This document shows, piece after piece, positions 1 through 9,374 of a stretch of DNA of 64,000 nt. Positions within the stretch are counted from its first letter, which is position 1. Each line of letters opens with the position of its first letter. The stretch is from Psychrobacter frigidicola (lineage in GTDB: Bacteria > Pseudomonadota > Gammaproteobacteria > Pseudomonadales > Moraxellaceae). The position numbers and the translations under genes are program-made. The notes beneath the pieces were generated by a model, which was not told the origin of the DNA, did no database searches, and was given only the letters and a program-made list of their open reading frames with translations. The stretch spans positions 930,001 to 994,000 of the forward strand of contig NZ_VORZ01000001.1 of assembly GCF_007997305.1 (NCBI RefSeq), read 5' to 3'.

Positions 1-30
1 GCCAGTCACTAGTCACTAGCCACTAGGGAC

Positions 31-311
31 GCTATATTGCTTGCAGGTTGTACAGTTAGTCAAGCAGCCACCTATAAATTTAGTCTGACAAAGTCAATCC
101 AAAGGTCACTCAAGCCGATGGTAAATTAACGGTGCACGGTCAAACTCATCCTATTAGCTTAATAGCGACCAAGTTTGATTGCTACCTGAAGCCTACTCTT
201 GAAAAGTCTGTTTGTGGTGGCAATTTCACCGCCACAATTGACCGTACTAAGTGGAATATAAAGAAATATAGTGTATTTGGTATGACTAAAAATCTGACTT
301 TGAATATTTAG
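31..311 (+). pseudogene. YceI-family protein remnant (internal deletion and frame change)
   Basis: No intact reading frame exists here, but two pieces of one protein can be read. Positions 31-90 give a lipoprotein-like signal with the lipobox LLAGC followed by ATYKF, which resembles the start of mature YceI proteins. Positions 120-311, in another frame, give GKLTVHGQTHPISL, a short Cys-containing loop and TATIDRTKW, ending at a TAG. This matches the C-terminal half of YceI lipocalin-like periplasmic proteins (typical elements are LTLHGVTKPV and KIKRSDFGM). The middle of the family's roughly 190 residues is missing, so I call it a decayed gene. Family assignment is from memory of the motif pattern. 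Confidence 0.6.
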
Positions 312-417
312 GTTGAGGCGGCTCAACAATAGCCAACCTATTTTTAATAAAAACAGTTCAATATTATTTGTCAGATTTTTTTTGCCAACGCTATTTTGCC
401 AGCCCTGTGAGGATATT

Positions 418-1779
418 ATGAAGCCACTTTCTTTGATGTTGTCTGCACTTGCACTAAGTATGGCTTCCAGCGCTGTTATGGCTGATGGTGTTCGTCTGCC
501 TTCTACTAGCCCGGCCGCCAGTTTACCCAATGTTAGCCCTGCCAATAGTGATTTGGTCAATCGCGGCGCCTATATTGCCCGTACTGCTGATTGTATGGCC
601 TGTCACCGTGAAGACTATAGCGGCGGCGTCGCGATTGAGACCCCGATTGGTAATATTTACTCGACCAATATAACGCCCTCTCAACGTTACGGCATTGGTA
701 ATTATACTGAGGCTGACTTCAAAAAAGCGCTGCAAAAAGGCCGTGTGCCCACTCACCAGCTGTATCCTGCGATGCCCTATCCGTCTTATCATGGCATGGC
801 TGATGCGGATATCAGCGTGTTATTTGCATACTTTCAAACCGTACCGCCAGTAGAAGCAGATCCTGAAAACACCACTAAACTGCCGTTTCCATTAAATATC
901 AGAACCTTAATGTTGGCTTGGAATGTGATTAATGTGCCGTCCACCGAAAACCGTACAGGGCTAACCCAAACCCAGCAACGCGGTGAATATCTGGTTAATA
1001 ACTTAGAACATTGCGGCACTTGTCATACGCCGCGTAACATCACGCAAGGTCTTAATAAGAAAAAGTATCTATCCGGTGCGCCACTCGGTAAATGGTATGC
1101 ACCCAATATAACCCCAGATAATGACAGCGGCATCGGGCGCTGGAGTGAACAAGATATTGCCACTTATTTGCGTACTGGCATGCTCGATAAACGTGCTTAT
1201 GCGGGTGGACCCATGGCTGAAGCCGTTGCCCATAGTACGCAATATCTAACCGATGCAGACTTAAGCGCCATGGCTGCTTATCTAAAAGTAATCCCTATCA
1301 TCAAGACGGACGACTATGTGATACCCGTCGATATATCACGGCTGCCCAGTCCGGTCAGTCGTTCTATTACTTATAATTTAATCGAGCAAAAAGACTATTT
1401 GGCACAGGCAAAAGCCACTACTAACACTGATACTAATAATAATTTTAGTACTAATAATAATGCCAAAAACTCACCAAAATCGCTGTATCTTGCTGCTTGT
1501 GGTAGCTGTCATGGGGTGGATGGTTACGCGCAGCCCGATGCACGCTACTCATCTATCGTTGGTCTAAGTAGTATTCGACGTATTAAACCAGACGCACTGA
1601 TTAACGTTATTGCGTATGGTGCTAAAGGCGCTTTAAACACAGCACCCAAAATGCCCGGCTTTGAGAAAGAATTAACTCATGCCCAAATCGCCAGTATCAG
1701 CAATTATGTGCGAGTTAATTTCGGTGGTCTACAAAGTAGTGATGTGAGTGCTGCTGATGTCAAACGCATCTTAAAATAA
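418..1779 (+). CDS. tri-heme cytochrome c (alcohol/gluconate dehydrogenase cytochrome subunit-like)
   Basis: A 453-residue exported cytochrome. I chose the ATG at 418 because it follows GAGG at 409 and opens a clear Sec signal peptide ending VMADG; the frame is open further upstream but only through non-signal sequence. Three heme c sites are visible: CMACH (C59), CGTCH (C199) and CGSCH (C361), each in a cytochrome c domain of about 120 residues. The length and three-heme plan match the membrane-bound cytochrome subunit of PQQ or flavin dehydrogenases, which passes electrons to ubiquinol oxidase or the cytochrome chain. It lies 89 bp ahead of the flavin amine oxidase gene, so the likely role is electron acceptor for that enzyme (inference). 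Confidence 0.85.
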   Translation: MKPLSLMLSALALSMASSAVMADGVRLPSTSPAASLPNVSPANSDLVNRGAYIARTADCMACHREDYSGGVAIETPIGNIYSTNITPSQRYGIGNYTEADFKKALQKGRVPTHQLYPAMPYPSYHGMADADISVLFAYFQTVPPVEADPENTTKLPFPLNIRTLMLAWNVINVPSTENRTGLTQTQQRGEYLVNNLEHCGTCHTPRNITQGLNKKKYLSGAPLGKWYAPNITPDNDSGIGRWSEQDIATYLRTGMLDKRAYAGGPMAEAVAHSTQYLTDADLSAMAAYLKVIPIIKTDDYVIPVDISRLPSPVSRSITYNLIEQKDYLAQAKATTNTDTNNNFSTNNNAKNSPKSLYLAACGSCHGVDGYAQPDARYSSIVGLSSIRRIKPDALINVIAYGAKGALNTAPKMPGFEKELTHAQIASISNYVRVNFGGLQSSDVSAADVKRILK

Positions 1780-1868
1780 ATACTATTAATTCAGATGTTA
1801 ACCCAGCGATACAAACACCTAATACCACCTGATGTCATGGACGACGGTTCTATAACAAGGATAATAAA

Positions 1869-3482
1869 ATGAACGATATGCTTCAATCACCTACACGTAG
1901 GCAACTGCTTTCCATGATTGGTAAGACCGCAGGGGCAACGGCCATGTATCAGGCGATGACCACGTTAGGATTTGCCTCTGAGTCTAGCTTTAAACAAGAG
2001 ATGAATCTAACGGGTGCGCCTGCTGGTGCCAGCATCGTCATACTTGGAGCAGGATTGGGCGGGCTTACTGCGGCCTATGAGCTCCGTAAGGCCGGTTATA
2101 AAGTGACTGTTCTTGAGTTTCAAAATCGTGGTGGCGGTCGCAGTTGGACTCTAAACGCTGGTGACAAATATACGGAACTGGGCGGCGATGAGGTAACTTG
2201 CGACTTTAAAAAAGGCAACTATTTTAATGGCGGACCATGGCGGTTGCCGGTTCATCATTATGCTGTCTTTCATTATTGTAAAAAATTTGGCGTCGCATTA
2301 CAGCCCTTTATCCAAACCAATGACCGCGCCTATCTGCATCGTACCACTCATTTTAATGGCGCGCCGCAGCGTTTAGGTGAAGTGCAAAGCGACATACGGG
2401 GTTATGTCTCAGAGCTATTATCTAAAGCGGTCAATACTGGCAGCCTTGATAAAACGGTCAATAAAGAGGACAAAGAAAAGCTATTAGAAGGGCTAAAGGG
2501 CTGGGGTGTGCTTGATAATAATTATCGCTATGTTAAAAGCCTTGAGACCAGTAAACATCGCGGCTATAGCGTTTATCCGGGTGGCGGTCTGATGCCTGAC
2601 GCTAAGCCTTCAACGCCGATACCAATGAACAAACTCTTAAATTCGGGCATGTGGTCAGATATTTATAGCAACTATACCGTCTATAACCATCAACCGGCGA
2701 TGTTTCAGCCGGTCGGCGGTATGGGAAAAATCGGTGATGCGTTCACTCGTGAATGCCGAGACATGATTACGTTCAATGCCAAAGTGACTAAGATTTATCA
2801 AGATGAGACAGGCGTGACTGTCGATTATATCGATAGTAATAGCATTACCAATAATATGGATGGCGCCACTAAAACCGTGCGCGCAGATTGGTGTATCTGC
2901 ACTATTCCACTATCCGTATTGACTCAAATTGAAATTAACGTGTCAGCGCCAATGAAACAAGCGATGGCAGCAGTGCCTTACGACACCTCTTATAAAGTAG
3001 GTTTGGAGTTTAAACGTAGGTTTTGGGAAGAAGATGAGTGGATTTATGGCGGTATCAGCTATACCGATATGCCCATCTCGCAAATCTCGTATCCCTCACA
3101 TGATATGTTCACCACTGGCTCAGGCGTGCTACTTGGCGCGTATGGCTTTGGCGAAGCCTCTTATCGGTTTAATACCTTAAATCCAAAAGAGCGTATTAAT
3201 GCAGCATTGGAGTATGGCAAATATATCCATCCGCAATACACCAAAGAGTTCCGCTCTGGGACTTCCGTTGCCTGGCACCGTATTCCATGGTCACTCGGTT
3301 GTTATGGTATTTGGAGTGAATCGAGCCGCGACCAGTACTACGATACCTTATGTGCTATCGACCATCGTATTGTACTGGCAGGTGAGCACTGCTCACACAT
3401 TCCAGCATGGCAAGAAGGTGCGATTTTATCCGGTATGGACGCGGCACAGCGACTGCATCAAAAGGCAAAAAAACTTGGTTGA
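1869..3482 (+). CDS. Tat-exported flavin monoamine oxidase/dehydrogenase family protein
   Basis: A 537-residue flavoprotein. The N-terminus carries a twin-arginine signal (TRRQLLSMIG, then a hydrophobic stretch to about residue 37). The FAD-binding Rossmann motif VILGAGLGGLTAAYELRKAG lies near residues 56-75 with its acidic strand end VTVLE, followed by the amine-oxidase GGGRSW signature. The C-terminus has the second FAD element LAGEHCSHIPAWQEGAILSG. The gene has a good ribosome site (AAGGATAATAAA ATG). Flanking cytochrome c genes suggest it passes electrons to cytochrome c rather than oxygen, as NicA2 of Pseudomonas putida does with CycN (known case; inferred here). The amine substrate cannot be deduced. 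Confidence 0.85.
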   Translation: MNDMLQSPTRRQLLSMIGKTAGATAMYQAMTTLGFASESSFKQEMNLTGAPAGASIVILGAGLGGLTAAYELRKAGYKVTVLEFQNRGGGRSWTLNAGDKYTELGGDEVTCDFKKGNYFNGGPWRLPVHHYAVFHYCKKFGVALQPFIQTNDRAYLHRTTHFNGAPQRLGEVQSDIRGYVSELLSKAVNTGSLDKTVNKEDKEKLLEGLKGWGVLDNNYRYVKSLETSKHRGYSVYPGGGLMPDAKPSTPIPMNKLLNSGMWSDIYSNYTVYNHQPAMFQPVGGMGKIGDAFTRECRDMITFNAKVTKIYQDETGVTVDYIDSNSITNNMDGATKTVRADWCICTIPLSVLTQIEINVSAPMKQAMAAVPYDTSYKVGLEFKRRFWEEDEWIYGGISYTDMPISQISYPSHDMFTTGSGVLLGAYGFGEASYRFNTLNPKERINAALEYGKYIHPQYTKEFRSGTSVAWHRIPWSLGCYGIWSESSRDQYYDTLCAIDHRIVLAGEHCSHIPAWQEGAILSGMDAAQRLHQKAKKLG

Positions 3483-3531
3483 TTAAGATGATTATTAAAG
3501 TAAGTTAATGTTAATAAATTTAGAGGTAATC

Positions 3532-4200
3532 ATGGATATGATGAAACCAAACCTACTTACTGCGGTAATGGTTTTGAGTGTTGGAGCAACAGTCGCGCTA
3601 TCCGGCTGTAGTCAGACTACCAAAGCCAATGCTGTCACCCTTGCCAGTCAGCAATAAGCCATGCAAATGGTCTTTGATAATCAAGCCAGTCGCAATAATG
3701 GCGCGTGGGGTGCGGTTTATATGACTAAAGAAGAGCTTAGGTCGCCGCAAGTTAATATCGTCGATGTCAGCTTACTACCAAAAATGGCTGAAGATGCTAA
3801 CCTGCAAAAGTGGCTTGCAAAATTTGAAGGCAGTGTTGAAGAAAGCGTTGAAGGCGGCTCTAAAAACAAACATGGGTTTATAACGACTAATGGCAAAAAG
3901 CTGTATGACGACTCCTGTGCTGGCTGTCATATGCAAAAAGGTGAAGGTGCACAAGGCGCAGGTTACTATCCGCCACTTGCCAATAACAGTAAGATGGAAT
4001 CAAAATATTATATTATTAGCGTGATTATTAACGGTCTGCGCGGTATGCCCTCCTTTCACAGTATGATGAATGATGAGCAAATAGCAGCGGTCACGCAGTA
4101 TGTGCATAGCGATCTCAATAATTTTACTGATACAGTCACTGCTGCCAATGTTGTACAGTTACGTCATGACTTCCCACCGGGTGCTGATCCTAGTGAATGA
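3532..4200 (+). pseudogene. mono-heme cytochrome c lipoprotein, interrupted by an in-frame TAA
   Basis: The frame opens at ATG 3532 with a lipoprotein signal whose lipobox is ALSGC (Cys26), runs 41 codons and meets TAA at 3655-3657. The same frame resumes at once (ATG 3661) and gives 179 residues with a single heme site, CAGCH, near residue 89 of that part, followed by PPLANN and the MPSF methionine region of class I cytochromes. The stop follows CAA and is one base from CAA (Gln), so a C-to-T change would explain it. If read as two pieces, the cytochrome domain has no export signal and could not receive heme c in the periplasm. The gene sits 49 bp after the amine oxidase. Either a recent nonsense mutation or a sequencing error. 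Confidence 0.7.
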
Positions 4201-4824
4201 TTTTATTGTAAAAAGCACTGTCTCAAAACTCTTTGCTTGAGTTAGGTAATCATAAGAGAGAGTAGGTTTAATGCCTTAGTTAAGAATAGCTTGCCAGCCT
4301 TCCCTTCAGAGGATTTTCAATTTGATAAGCTGGCAACAGAATCAATTAAAAAGCTGCTCAAAGAGTTATTAGCTACCGACTGAACGCGTTACTAATCAAT
4401 TTTTTATCTGTCTCTAGTATTTGATCCAAACGTTAAGCCCTCTAGAGTTAAAGGTAGTGATGTATCCGCTACGCTTAACCTTTAAATCATAGTTATTAAT
4501 CTCAATGCAAAAACACCCTACGACCCTTACAAAGAATGGATTATAGGGGTTTTTCATGTTTGTATTTTTGCTTAGGTAAGTATAAGTAACTTTGGGTTTA
4601 ATAAGTTACAGAACTCATGCCAAATTAAGCCTTCTCGCCAACAAACTATGTCTGGATTTATGGCAAACTTATTATAAAGTTTGATAATTTATAATAGGTT
4701 TTATGAAAAATAAATCCAAAGAAGCAGTAGTGTTCAGCAGATAAATTATCTCGAATTTAGGTTAATTTAGGCCAACATATAACATACAACGCCCTATATG
4801 ATGTTCTATTAAAAAGGAAAGAGT
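4201..4824. other. intergenic region with a short decayed coding tail
   Basis: Between the cytochrome and otsB. A readable tail on the plus strand ends at TGA 4381-4383 (about 35 codons, including SLPAFPSEDF and ESIKKLLKELL) but has no start codon or ribosome site and I do not recognise it; it may be the end of a deleted gene. The remainder holds the terminator at 4509-4557 and an AT-rich stretch that probably contains the otsB promoter. Confidence 0.4.
4509..4557 (+). terminator. probable rho-independent terminator
   Basis: Inverted arms AAAAACACCCTA (4509-4520) and TAGGGGTTTTT (4544-4554), pairing with a single bulged A and ending in a T run. It could terminate the amine oxidase/cytochrome transcript; the A run on the other side makes it potentially bidirectional. 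Confidence 0.55.
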
Positions 4825-5781
4825 GTGACCTTAGCAAGAAGCCCTATTTTAAATGGCTCGTCTATCTACCTCCAGCCAAAAAACCTTGCCGATTATTTAT
4901 CCAATCAGCAGGCCTATTGTTTATTTTTGGATATAGATGGCACGCTTGCAGATTTTACACTTAATCCAAAAGATAGCGTCATCTCAAATACAACATTAAC
5001 GCTTTTACAAAGAATACAAAATCAGGGCGTTAACATTGCTATCGTAACAGGGCGTAGTCTTGCTGAAGCAAAGCAAATGCTATTTCCTATACAGTTGCCG
5101 ATTGCAGCAACTCATGGATTAGAAATAGCGCTTGATGATGCCAAGAATAAAGACAGCGATAGTGGCGGCAATAATAAAAACAATAATATTGTGCAAGTTG
5201 ATACCAGCGAACTTGCCGCCATAAGAGAAGCTATTACCCAGTCTTGTTTGCTCTATGGTGATTTCACTATAGAAGATAAACCGTATTCCGTTGCCCTACA
5301 CTATCGGAAAAATCCTGCTTTAGCCGATGTGGCCTATACCATTATGTCGAAAGCGTTAAAAAATTATTCTGATTGGATATTGAAAGAAGGTAAATATGTT
5401 TGGGAGATTGTCCCAAAAGGGACGAATAAAGGTACAGCGATTTTGACCTTGCTAGAAAATATGCAAACCGGCGATAAGCTTTGCCCTATCTTTATAGGCG
5501 ATGATATTACCGATGAAGCAGGATTTGCTGCAATCCAAGATGGCGATAGTGTAATAGAGAACAACAGGCCAGCCGATGAACATCAAAAACTAGTTAAGGG
5601 TATGGGTATTAAAGTAGGTAGTGAGCCAACTTGCGCCCATTATTATGTGCATGACATTCAAGAGGTGACCGTTTTACTTGATAACTTTTTGACCTTTTAT
5701 CAAGAACGTGCCCCTCTATCTTCTGGCTTAGCAGACACTTTTTCCCTCCCACTGCCCAAAAAAATGAGACCCACTATATGA
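4825..5781 (+). CDS. otsB: trehalose-6-phosphate phosphatase
   Basis: A 318-residue HAD-superfamily phosphatase that removes phosphate from trehalose 6-phosphate. Visible motifs are HAD motif I DIDGT (residues 36-40, nucleophile Asp36), VTGRS (motif II) and the C-terminal GDDITDE (near 225-231) that binds Mg2+ and is typical of OtsB. The start is GTG at 4825, with AAGGAAAG eight bases upstream. It is longer than the usual 250-270 residues, with an Asn/Lys-rich insertion near residues 110-125 and a C-terminal extension. It overlaps otsA by four bases (ATGA), so the two are translationally coupled. Trehalose is a compatible solute against cold and salt stress. Confidence 0.93.
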   Translation: MTLARSPILNGSSIYLQPKNLADYLSNQQAYCLFLDIDGTLADFTLNPKDSVISNTTLTLLQRIQNQGVNIAIVTGRSLAEAKQMLFPIQLPIAATHGLEIALDDAKNKDSDSGGNNKNNNIVQVDTSELAAIREAITQSCLLYGDFTIEDKPYSVALHYRKNPALADVAYTIMSKALKNYSDWILKEGKYVWEIVPKGTNKGTAILTLLENMQTGDKLCPIFIGDDITDEAGFAAIQDGDSVIENNRPADEHQKLVKGMGIKVGSEPTCAHYYVHDIQEVTVLLDNFLTFYQERAPLSSGLADTFSLPLPKKMRPTI

Positions 5782-7355
5782 GCCGCTTAATTGTCCTATC
5801 TAATCGGGTTAAAATGTCCGACAATAAGCCGATGGCAGGTGGACTTGCGGTAGCATTGCACGATGCATTAATAGAAAACTCTGGCATTTGGATGGGCTGG
5901 AATGGCAAAATTGTTAATACTTATAAGGGCTTTGATACCGATGAATTTATCAGTGGCCAACAAAAAACTTTAATAAGCGCTGATCTACAGGAAGCTAATA
6001 AAGCAATTCCCTATATCACTACTGCTCTAACTACCAAACAACATCAGCATTTCTACTGCGGATTTGCCAATAATGTACTGTGGCCGCTATTACACGAGCA
6101 AACAGATTTAATCAGTCAAGCACCAGAAGATTATGCAGTTTATCAAGAAGTAAACCGTCTGTTTGCTATGCAGTTAAAAAAAATTGTCCAACCCGACGAT
6201 GTGATTTGGGTACATGATTATCACTTTTTAAGCGTGGCGTACTACTGCCGTCAGTTGGGTATGAGCAATCGTATCGGCTTTTTTTTGCACATTCCATTTG
6301 TCTCATTAGAGTTTTGGCAACAGCTTGATCAAAGCTTAGAGCTGATCAAGCATCTTGCCCATTATGATGTGCTCGGCACGCAAACTCAGCAGGATAAAAC
6401 TAACTGTCTCGCCGTCTTCCAGCATTATTTAAAAGGTAGCTTCTTAAAAGACAGTCCTTCAAAACATTTGCCAATAAATGCGTCACATGCCAAGCAGAGT
6501 TTTGTCAAAGCTAATAGCTCAGCTGGTGTGCAGTTATTTCTTAATCTAGACTTGTGCGCCACGCATCGTTTAGCGATTAATGCCTATCCAATCGGTGTGA
6601 ATGTAGCAAAAATCCAGCAGGTTATTGATTCATCTTTACAGTCTGCAAAACGAAATAAGAAACAAAGCACTACCAAATCTACCGCACAACAGATCATTGC
6701 TGTGGATAGGATTGATTACTCTAAAGGTTTGTTAGAGCGTTTTTCAGCGTATCGTCGCTTTTTACAGCAATATCCTATGTATCAACATCAGCTAAAATTA
6801 TTACAAATTGCGTGCCCTAGCCGCTTAGATTTACCCGTTTATCAACGGCTTTATGCCAGTGTCAGACAAGCCGTTGATGACATTAACCAGCAATTTTTAC
6901 CTAATGAATGTAGAACAGATACCTTTAAAACTGACGGTTTTATAAATAATTGGCAAGCGATTACTTATAGTGAAACGGTATTAGGCCACGAGGCATTAAT
7001 GACGGCGTTTTGGCATAGCGATATCGGTTGGGTAAATTCGCTTAAAGATGGCATGAATTTAGTTGCCAAAGAATATATTGCTGCTCAAAATCCTGAGAAT
7101 CCCGGGGTATTATTACTGTCACGTTATGCAGGGGCTGCCGAGCAAATGCATGCGGCCGTCATTATCGATCCGTACCAGCCTAAAAGCATCATAAATGGTT
7201 TAAAAACTGCCTTAACGATGCCATTAGCACAGCGCAAGACCCGACATCAAATGTTATTGCAAGGATTACAGCAGCATGATTTACACACTTGGCAACAAAA
7301 TTTTTTAGATGACCTGCATTATGGCAAAGACGTCATACAAATATCTAGTATCTAG
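5778..7355 (+). CDS. otsA: alpha,alpha-trehalose-phosphate synthase (GT20)
   Basis: A 525-residue GT20 enzyme that joins UDP-glucose and glucose 6-phosphate. The N-terminus MSRLIVLSNRV, then AGGLAVAL (the GGL that contacts phosphate), VHDYHF (near 144), FFLHIPF (near 169), RIDYSKGL (near 311) and KDGMNLVAKE (near 423) are all hallmark OtsA segments. Two insertions of 20-30 residues (near 215-245 and 285-305) make it longer than E. coli OtsA (474). Its start overlaps the otsB stop by ATGA. Product feeds back to OtsB for dephosphorylation. Confidence 0.95.
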   Translation: MSRLIVLSNRVKMSDNKPMAGGLAVALHDALIENSGIWMGWNGKIVNTYKGFDTDEFISGQQKTLISADLQEANKAIPYITTALTTKQHQHFYCGFANNVLWPLLHEQTDLISQAPEDYAVYQEVNRLFAMQLKKIVQPDDVIWVHDYHFLSVAYYCRQLGMSNRIGFFLHIPFVSLEFWQQLDQSLELIKHLAHYDVLGTQTQQDKTNCLAVFQHYLKGSFLKDSPSKHLPINASHAKQSFVKANSSAGVQLFLNLDLCATHRLAINAYPIGVNVAKIQQVIDSSLQSAKRNKKQSTTKSTAQQIIAVDRIDYSKGLLERFSAYRRFLQQYPMYQHQLKLLQIACPSRLDLPVYQRLYASVRQAVDDINQQFLPNECRTDTFKTDGFINNWQAITYSETVLGHEALMTAFWHSDIGWVNSLKDGMNLVAKEYIAAQNPENPGVLLLSRYAGAAEQMHAAVIIDPYQPKSIINGLKTALTMPLAQRKTRHQMLLQGLQQHDLHTWQQNFLDDLHYGKDVIQISSI

Positions 7356-7407
7356 TACCCAGCCACAGCACAAATGTCTGACCCACAAGAATAATTAGGA
7401 AACACCT

Positions 7408-8472
7408 ATGTTACTGGTAGATGCAAAGAACCCTTCATTACAAAATATTAAAGCCGCTGTAGAGGATATTATATCCCTTGATAATCAAGCCATTAGCACG
7501 TTGGTCATAACGGATAAATTGCGGCATGATATATTAGATATTTTAGTCACTTATAGCAATAAAATCCCCCATCCTGCCAGTGTCGAAGGGACAAACTCAA
7601 ACACCTTGATTCGTTGGCAAATTTTAGCGCATGTTGCGGGCATTGATTTGACTATTGCAAAGTGGTTTGAATCGCACTTAGATGCCCTAAGTATTTTGCA
7701 TGAAGTAGGCTATGACAAAAATACCGATGGGCTATGGGCAGTTTGGGCCTCAGAAGGTCACCCCGATCCTATATATTATCAGCAGGGCAACGTTAGCGGC
7801 ACAAAAGGGTGGTGTTCGGGGGCCAATGTTGTTGATTATGCCTTAATGACTTATAAAGATAAGAATGGCTACTCGCAACTGCTTATCATTGATATGCAAG
7901 AAAATGGAATTGAGATTGACAATGATGAATGGCAGGCGGTGGGCATGCAAGCTACTGATACTGGCACCATACAGTTTGATCAGGTACCGGCCACTAATGT
8001 TGGCGCGGCAAATGCGTATCTAGAACGTGTGGGATTTTGGCATGGGGCAGCAGGTGTTGCCGCTTGTTGGTATGGCGCGACAGCTTGCCTAGCAACTTAT
8101 CTAATAACCGCTTACCAGCACAAACCGCATGATTATAAAGCCATGTATTTGGGGCAAATTAGTACAGCATTGGCAGTCACTCAACAGTATTTTCATCATG
8201 TTGCTGACTTAATAGATAGCCAACCGCTACATAGCCACGAACTTGCGATTCGCCAATTAAGATCAAACGTTGAGCAGGTAGCTCGCCTAGTCATAGAAAC
8301 CGTCGGACAGGCATTGGGGGCAACGCCATTTTGTCGTAATGCTCACTTTGCAAGATTATCAGCAGATTTGGCTGTATTTATTCGCCAAAGTCATGGGGCA
8401 TTTGATTTACAAAAGATTGGCGAATTAACCAGTGATTTAACAGAAGGGCAAGAAAATATATGGCAACTCTGA
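7408..8472 (+). CDS. acyl-CoA dehydrogenase-like protein
   Basis: 354 residues, with the acyl-CoA dehydrogenase fold pattern: helical N-terminal third, a middle beta part (GTKGWCSGANVVDYALM and the GMQATDTGTIQFDQVP strand) and a C-terminal helical bundle (ATPFCRNAHFARLSADLAVFIRQ). It lacks a recognisable catalytic base and the standard signatures, and is shorter than beta-oxidation enzymes (about 380). It starts 52 bp after otsA and overlaps the next gene by 13 bp, so it is the first gene of a packed group with a PIG-L deacetylase, a methyltransferase and a glycosyltransferase. That association is seen in other bacteria but I know of no assigned function; a role in modifying a small sugar or lipid product is only a guess. 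Confidence 0.75.
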   Translation: MLLVDAKNPSLQNIKAAVEDIISLDNQAISTLVITDKLRHDILDILVTYSNKIPHPASVEGTNSNTLIRWQILAHVAGIDLTIAKWFESHLDALSILHEVGYDKNTDGLWAVWASEGHPDPIYYQQGNVSGTKGWCSGANVVDYALMTYKDKNGYSQLLIIDMQENGIEIDNDEWQAVGMQATDTGTIQFDQVPATNVGAANAYLERVGFWHGAAGVAACWYGATACLATYLITAYQHKPHDYKAMYLGQISTALAVTQQYFHHVADLIDSQPLHSHELAIRQLRSNVEQVARLVIETVGQALGATPFCRNAHFARLSADLAVFIRQSHGAFDLQKIGELTSDLTEGQENIWQL

Positions 8473-9374
8473 TACTTAATACGACAGCAGCAAATGTAGC
8501 AGCAAATTCTATACTTCCTGACCCTTCACTTACTAACAGTGTCGCGGCAACTGATAAGAATGCGATAACCAATCACAACGTAACGCCTGAACATCATCAT
8601 CCGATTGTTGGTGACCGAGTTATTGAAGGCGACGGGACCAGTCAGGACGTCTGGCAAAATTGGCAAGGGTTGCAAAATTTGCCTCGATTAAATATTGCAG
8701 AAAGTTTTCCATTGCACCAGCGGGTGTGCATCTTTGCCCCGCATCCTGATGATGAAGTATTAGGCTGTGGCGGTATGCTGCAACAACTGGCTGCCAATGG
8801 CAATCCTATCGTAGTTGTTTACGTCACCAATGGCAGCCAGAGCCATCCAGATTCGCAGATTTATCCGCCGCAAAAGCTTGATACCATTCGTCCGCAAGAA
8901 AGCTGTGCAGCCCTAAAAGTATTAGGCGTGGCTCATAATGTGACGACTATTGCCCTAGATTTAACCGATGGCGACGTCTTTGCCCAACAAGCACAGTTCA
9001 CCAAAAAATTAGCCGCTATTATCCAGCCTGACGATATTTTAGTGACGACCTTTATTCATGATGGGCATCCCGACCACGAGGCGACAGGGCAAGTGGTTAC
9101 TGCATTTGCCAAGCAGCACAAGTTAGCGTGTTATCAAGTATTAATTTGGGCGTGGCATTGGGCAACTCCTGCCGATAGCCGTATTCCTTGGCACTATGCC
9201 AGCAGATTTGATTTAACTGATGAACAATTACAGCGTAAATCCCAAGCAATCTCCTGTTTTACCAGTCAAATTACCGTTGATGAAAGTACGGGTAACCCAC
9301 CAATTTTATCGGCGCAAACCATCGCTAGAATTAGCCAACCTTGGGAAGTTTATTTATATGAGCCACAACCCTAA
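8460..9374 (+). CDS. PIG-L family deacetylase (LmbE-like)
   Basis: A 304-residue zinc-dependent N-acetyl-sugar deacetylase of the PIG-L/LmbE/MshB family. The metal-binding motif HPDDE (APHPDDEVLGCGG, near residue 95) and the second histidine segment HDGHPDHEATG (near 200) are present. An unconserved N-terminal stretch of about 75 residues, rich in Asn, Ala and His, precedes the domain. Start ATG 8460 lies inside the upstream acyl-CoA dehydrogenase gene and the end overlaps the methyltransferase start, so translation is coupled on both sides. The family removes acetyl from GlcNAc-type groups; the substrate here is unknown. Confidence 0.88.
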   Translation: MATLILNTTAANVAANSILPDPSLTNSVAATDKNAITNHNVTPEHHHPIVGDRVIEGDGTSQDVWQNWQGLQNLPRLNIAESFPLHQRVCIFAPHPDDEVLGCGGMLQQLAANGNPIVVVYVTNGSQSHPDSQIYPPQKLDTIRPQESCAALKVLGVAHNVTTIALDLTDGDVFAQQAQFTKKLAAIIQPDDILVTTFIHDGHPDHEATGQVVTAFAKQHKLACYQVLIWAWHWATPADSRIPWHYASRFDLTDEQLQRKSQAISCFTSQITVDESTGNPPILSAQTIARISQPWEVYLYEPQP

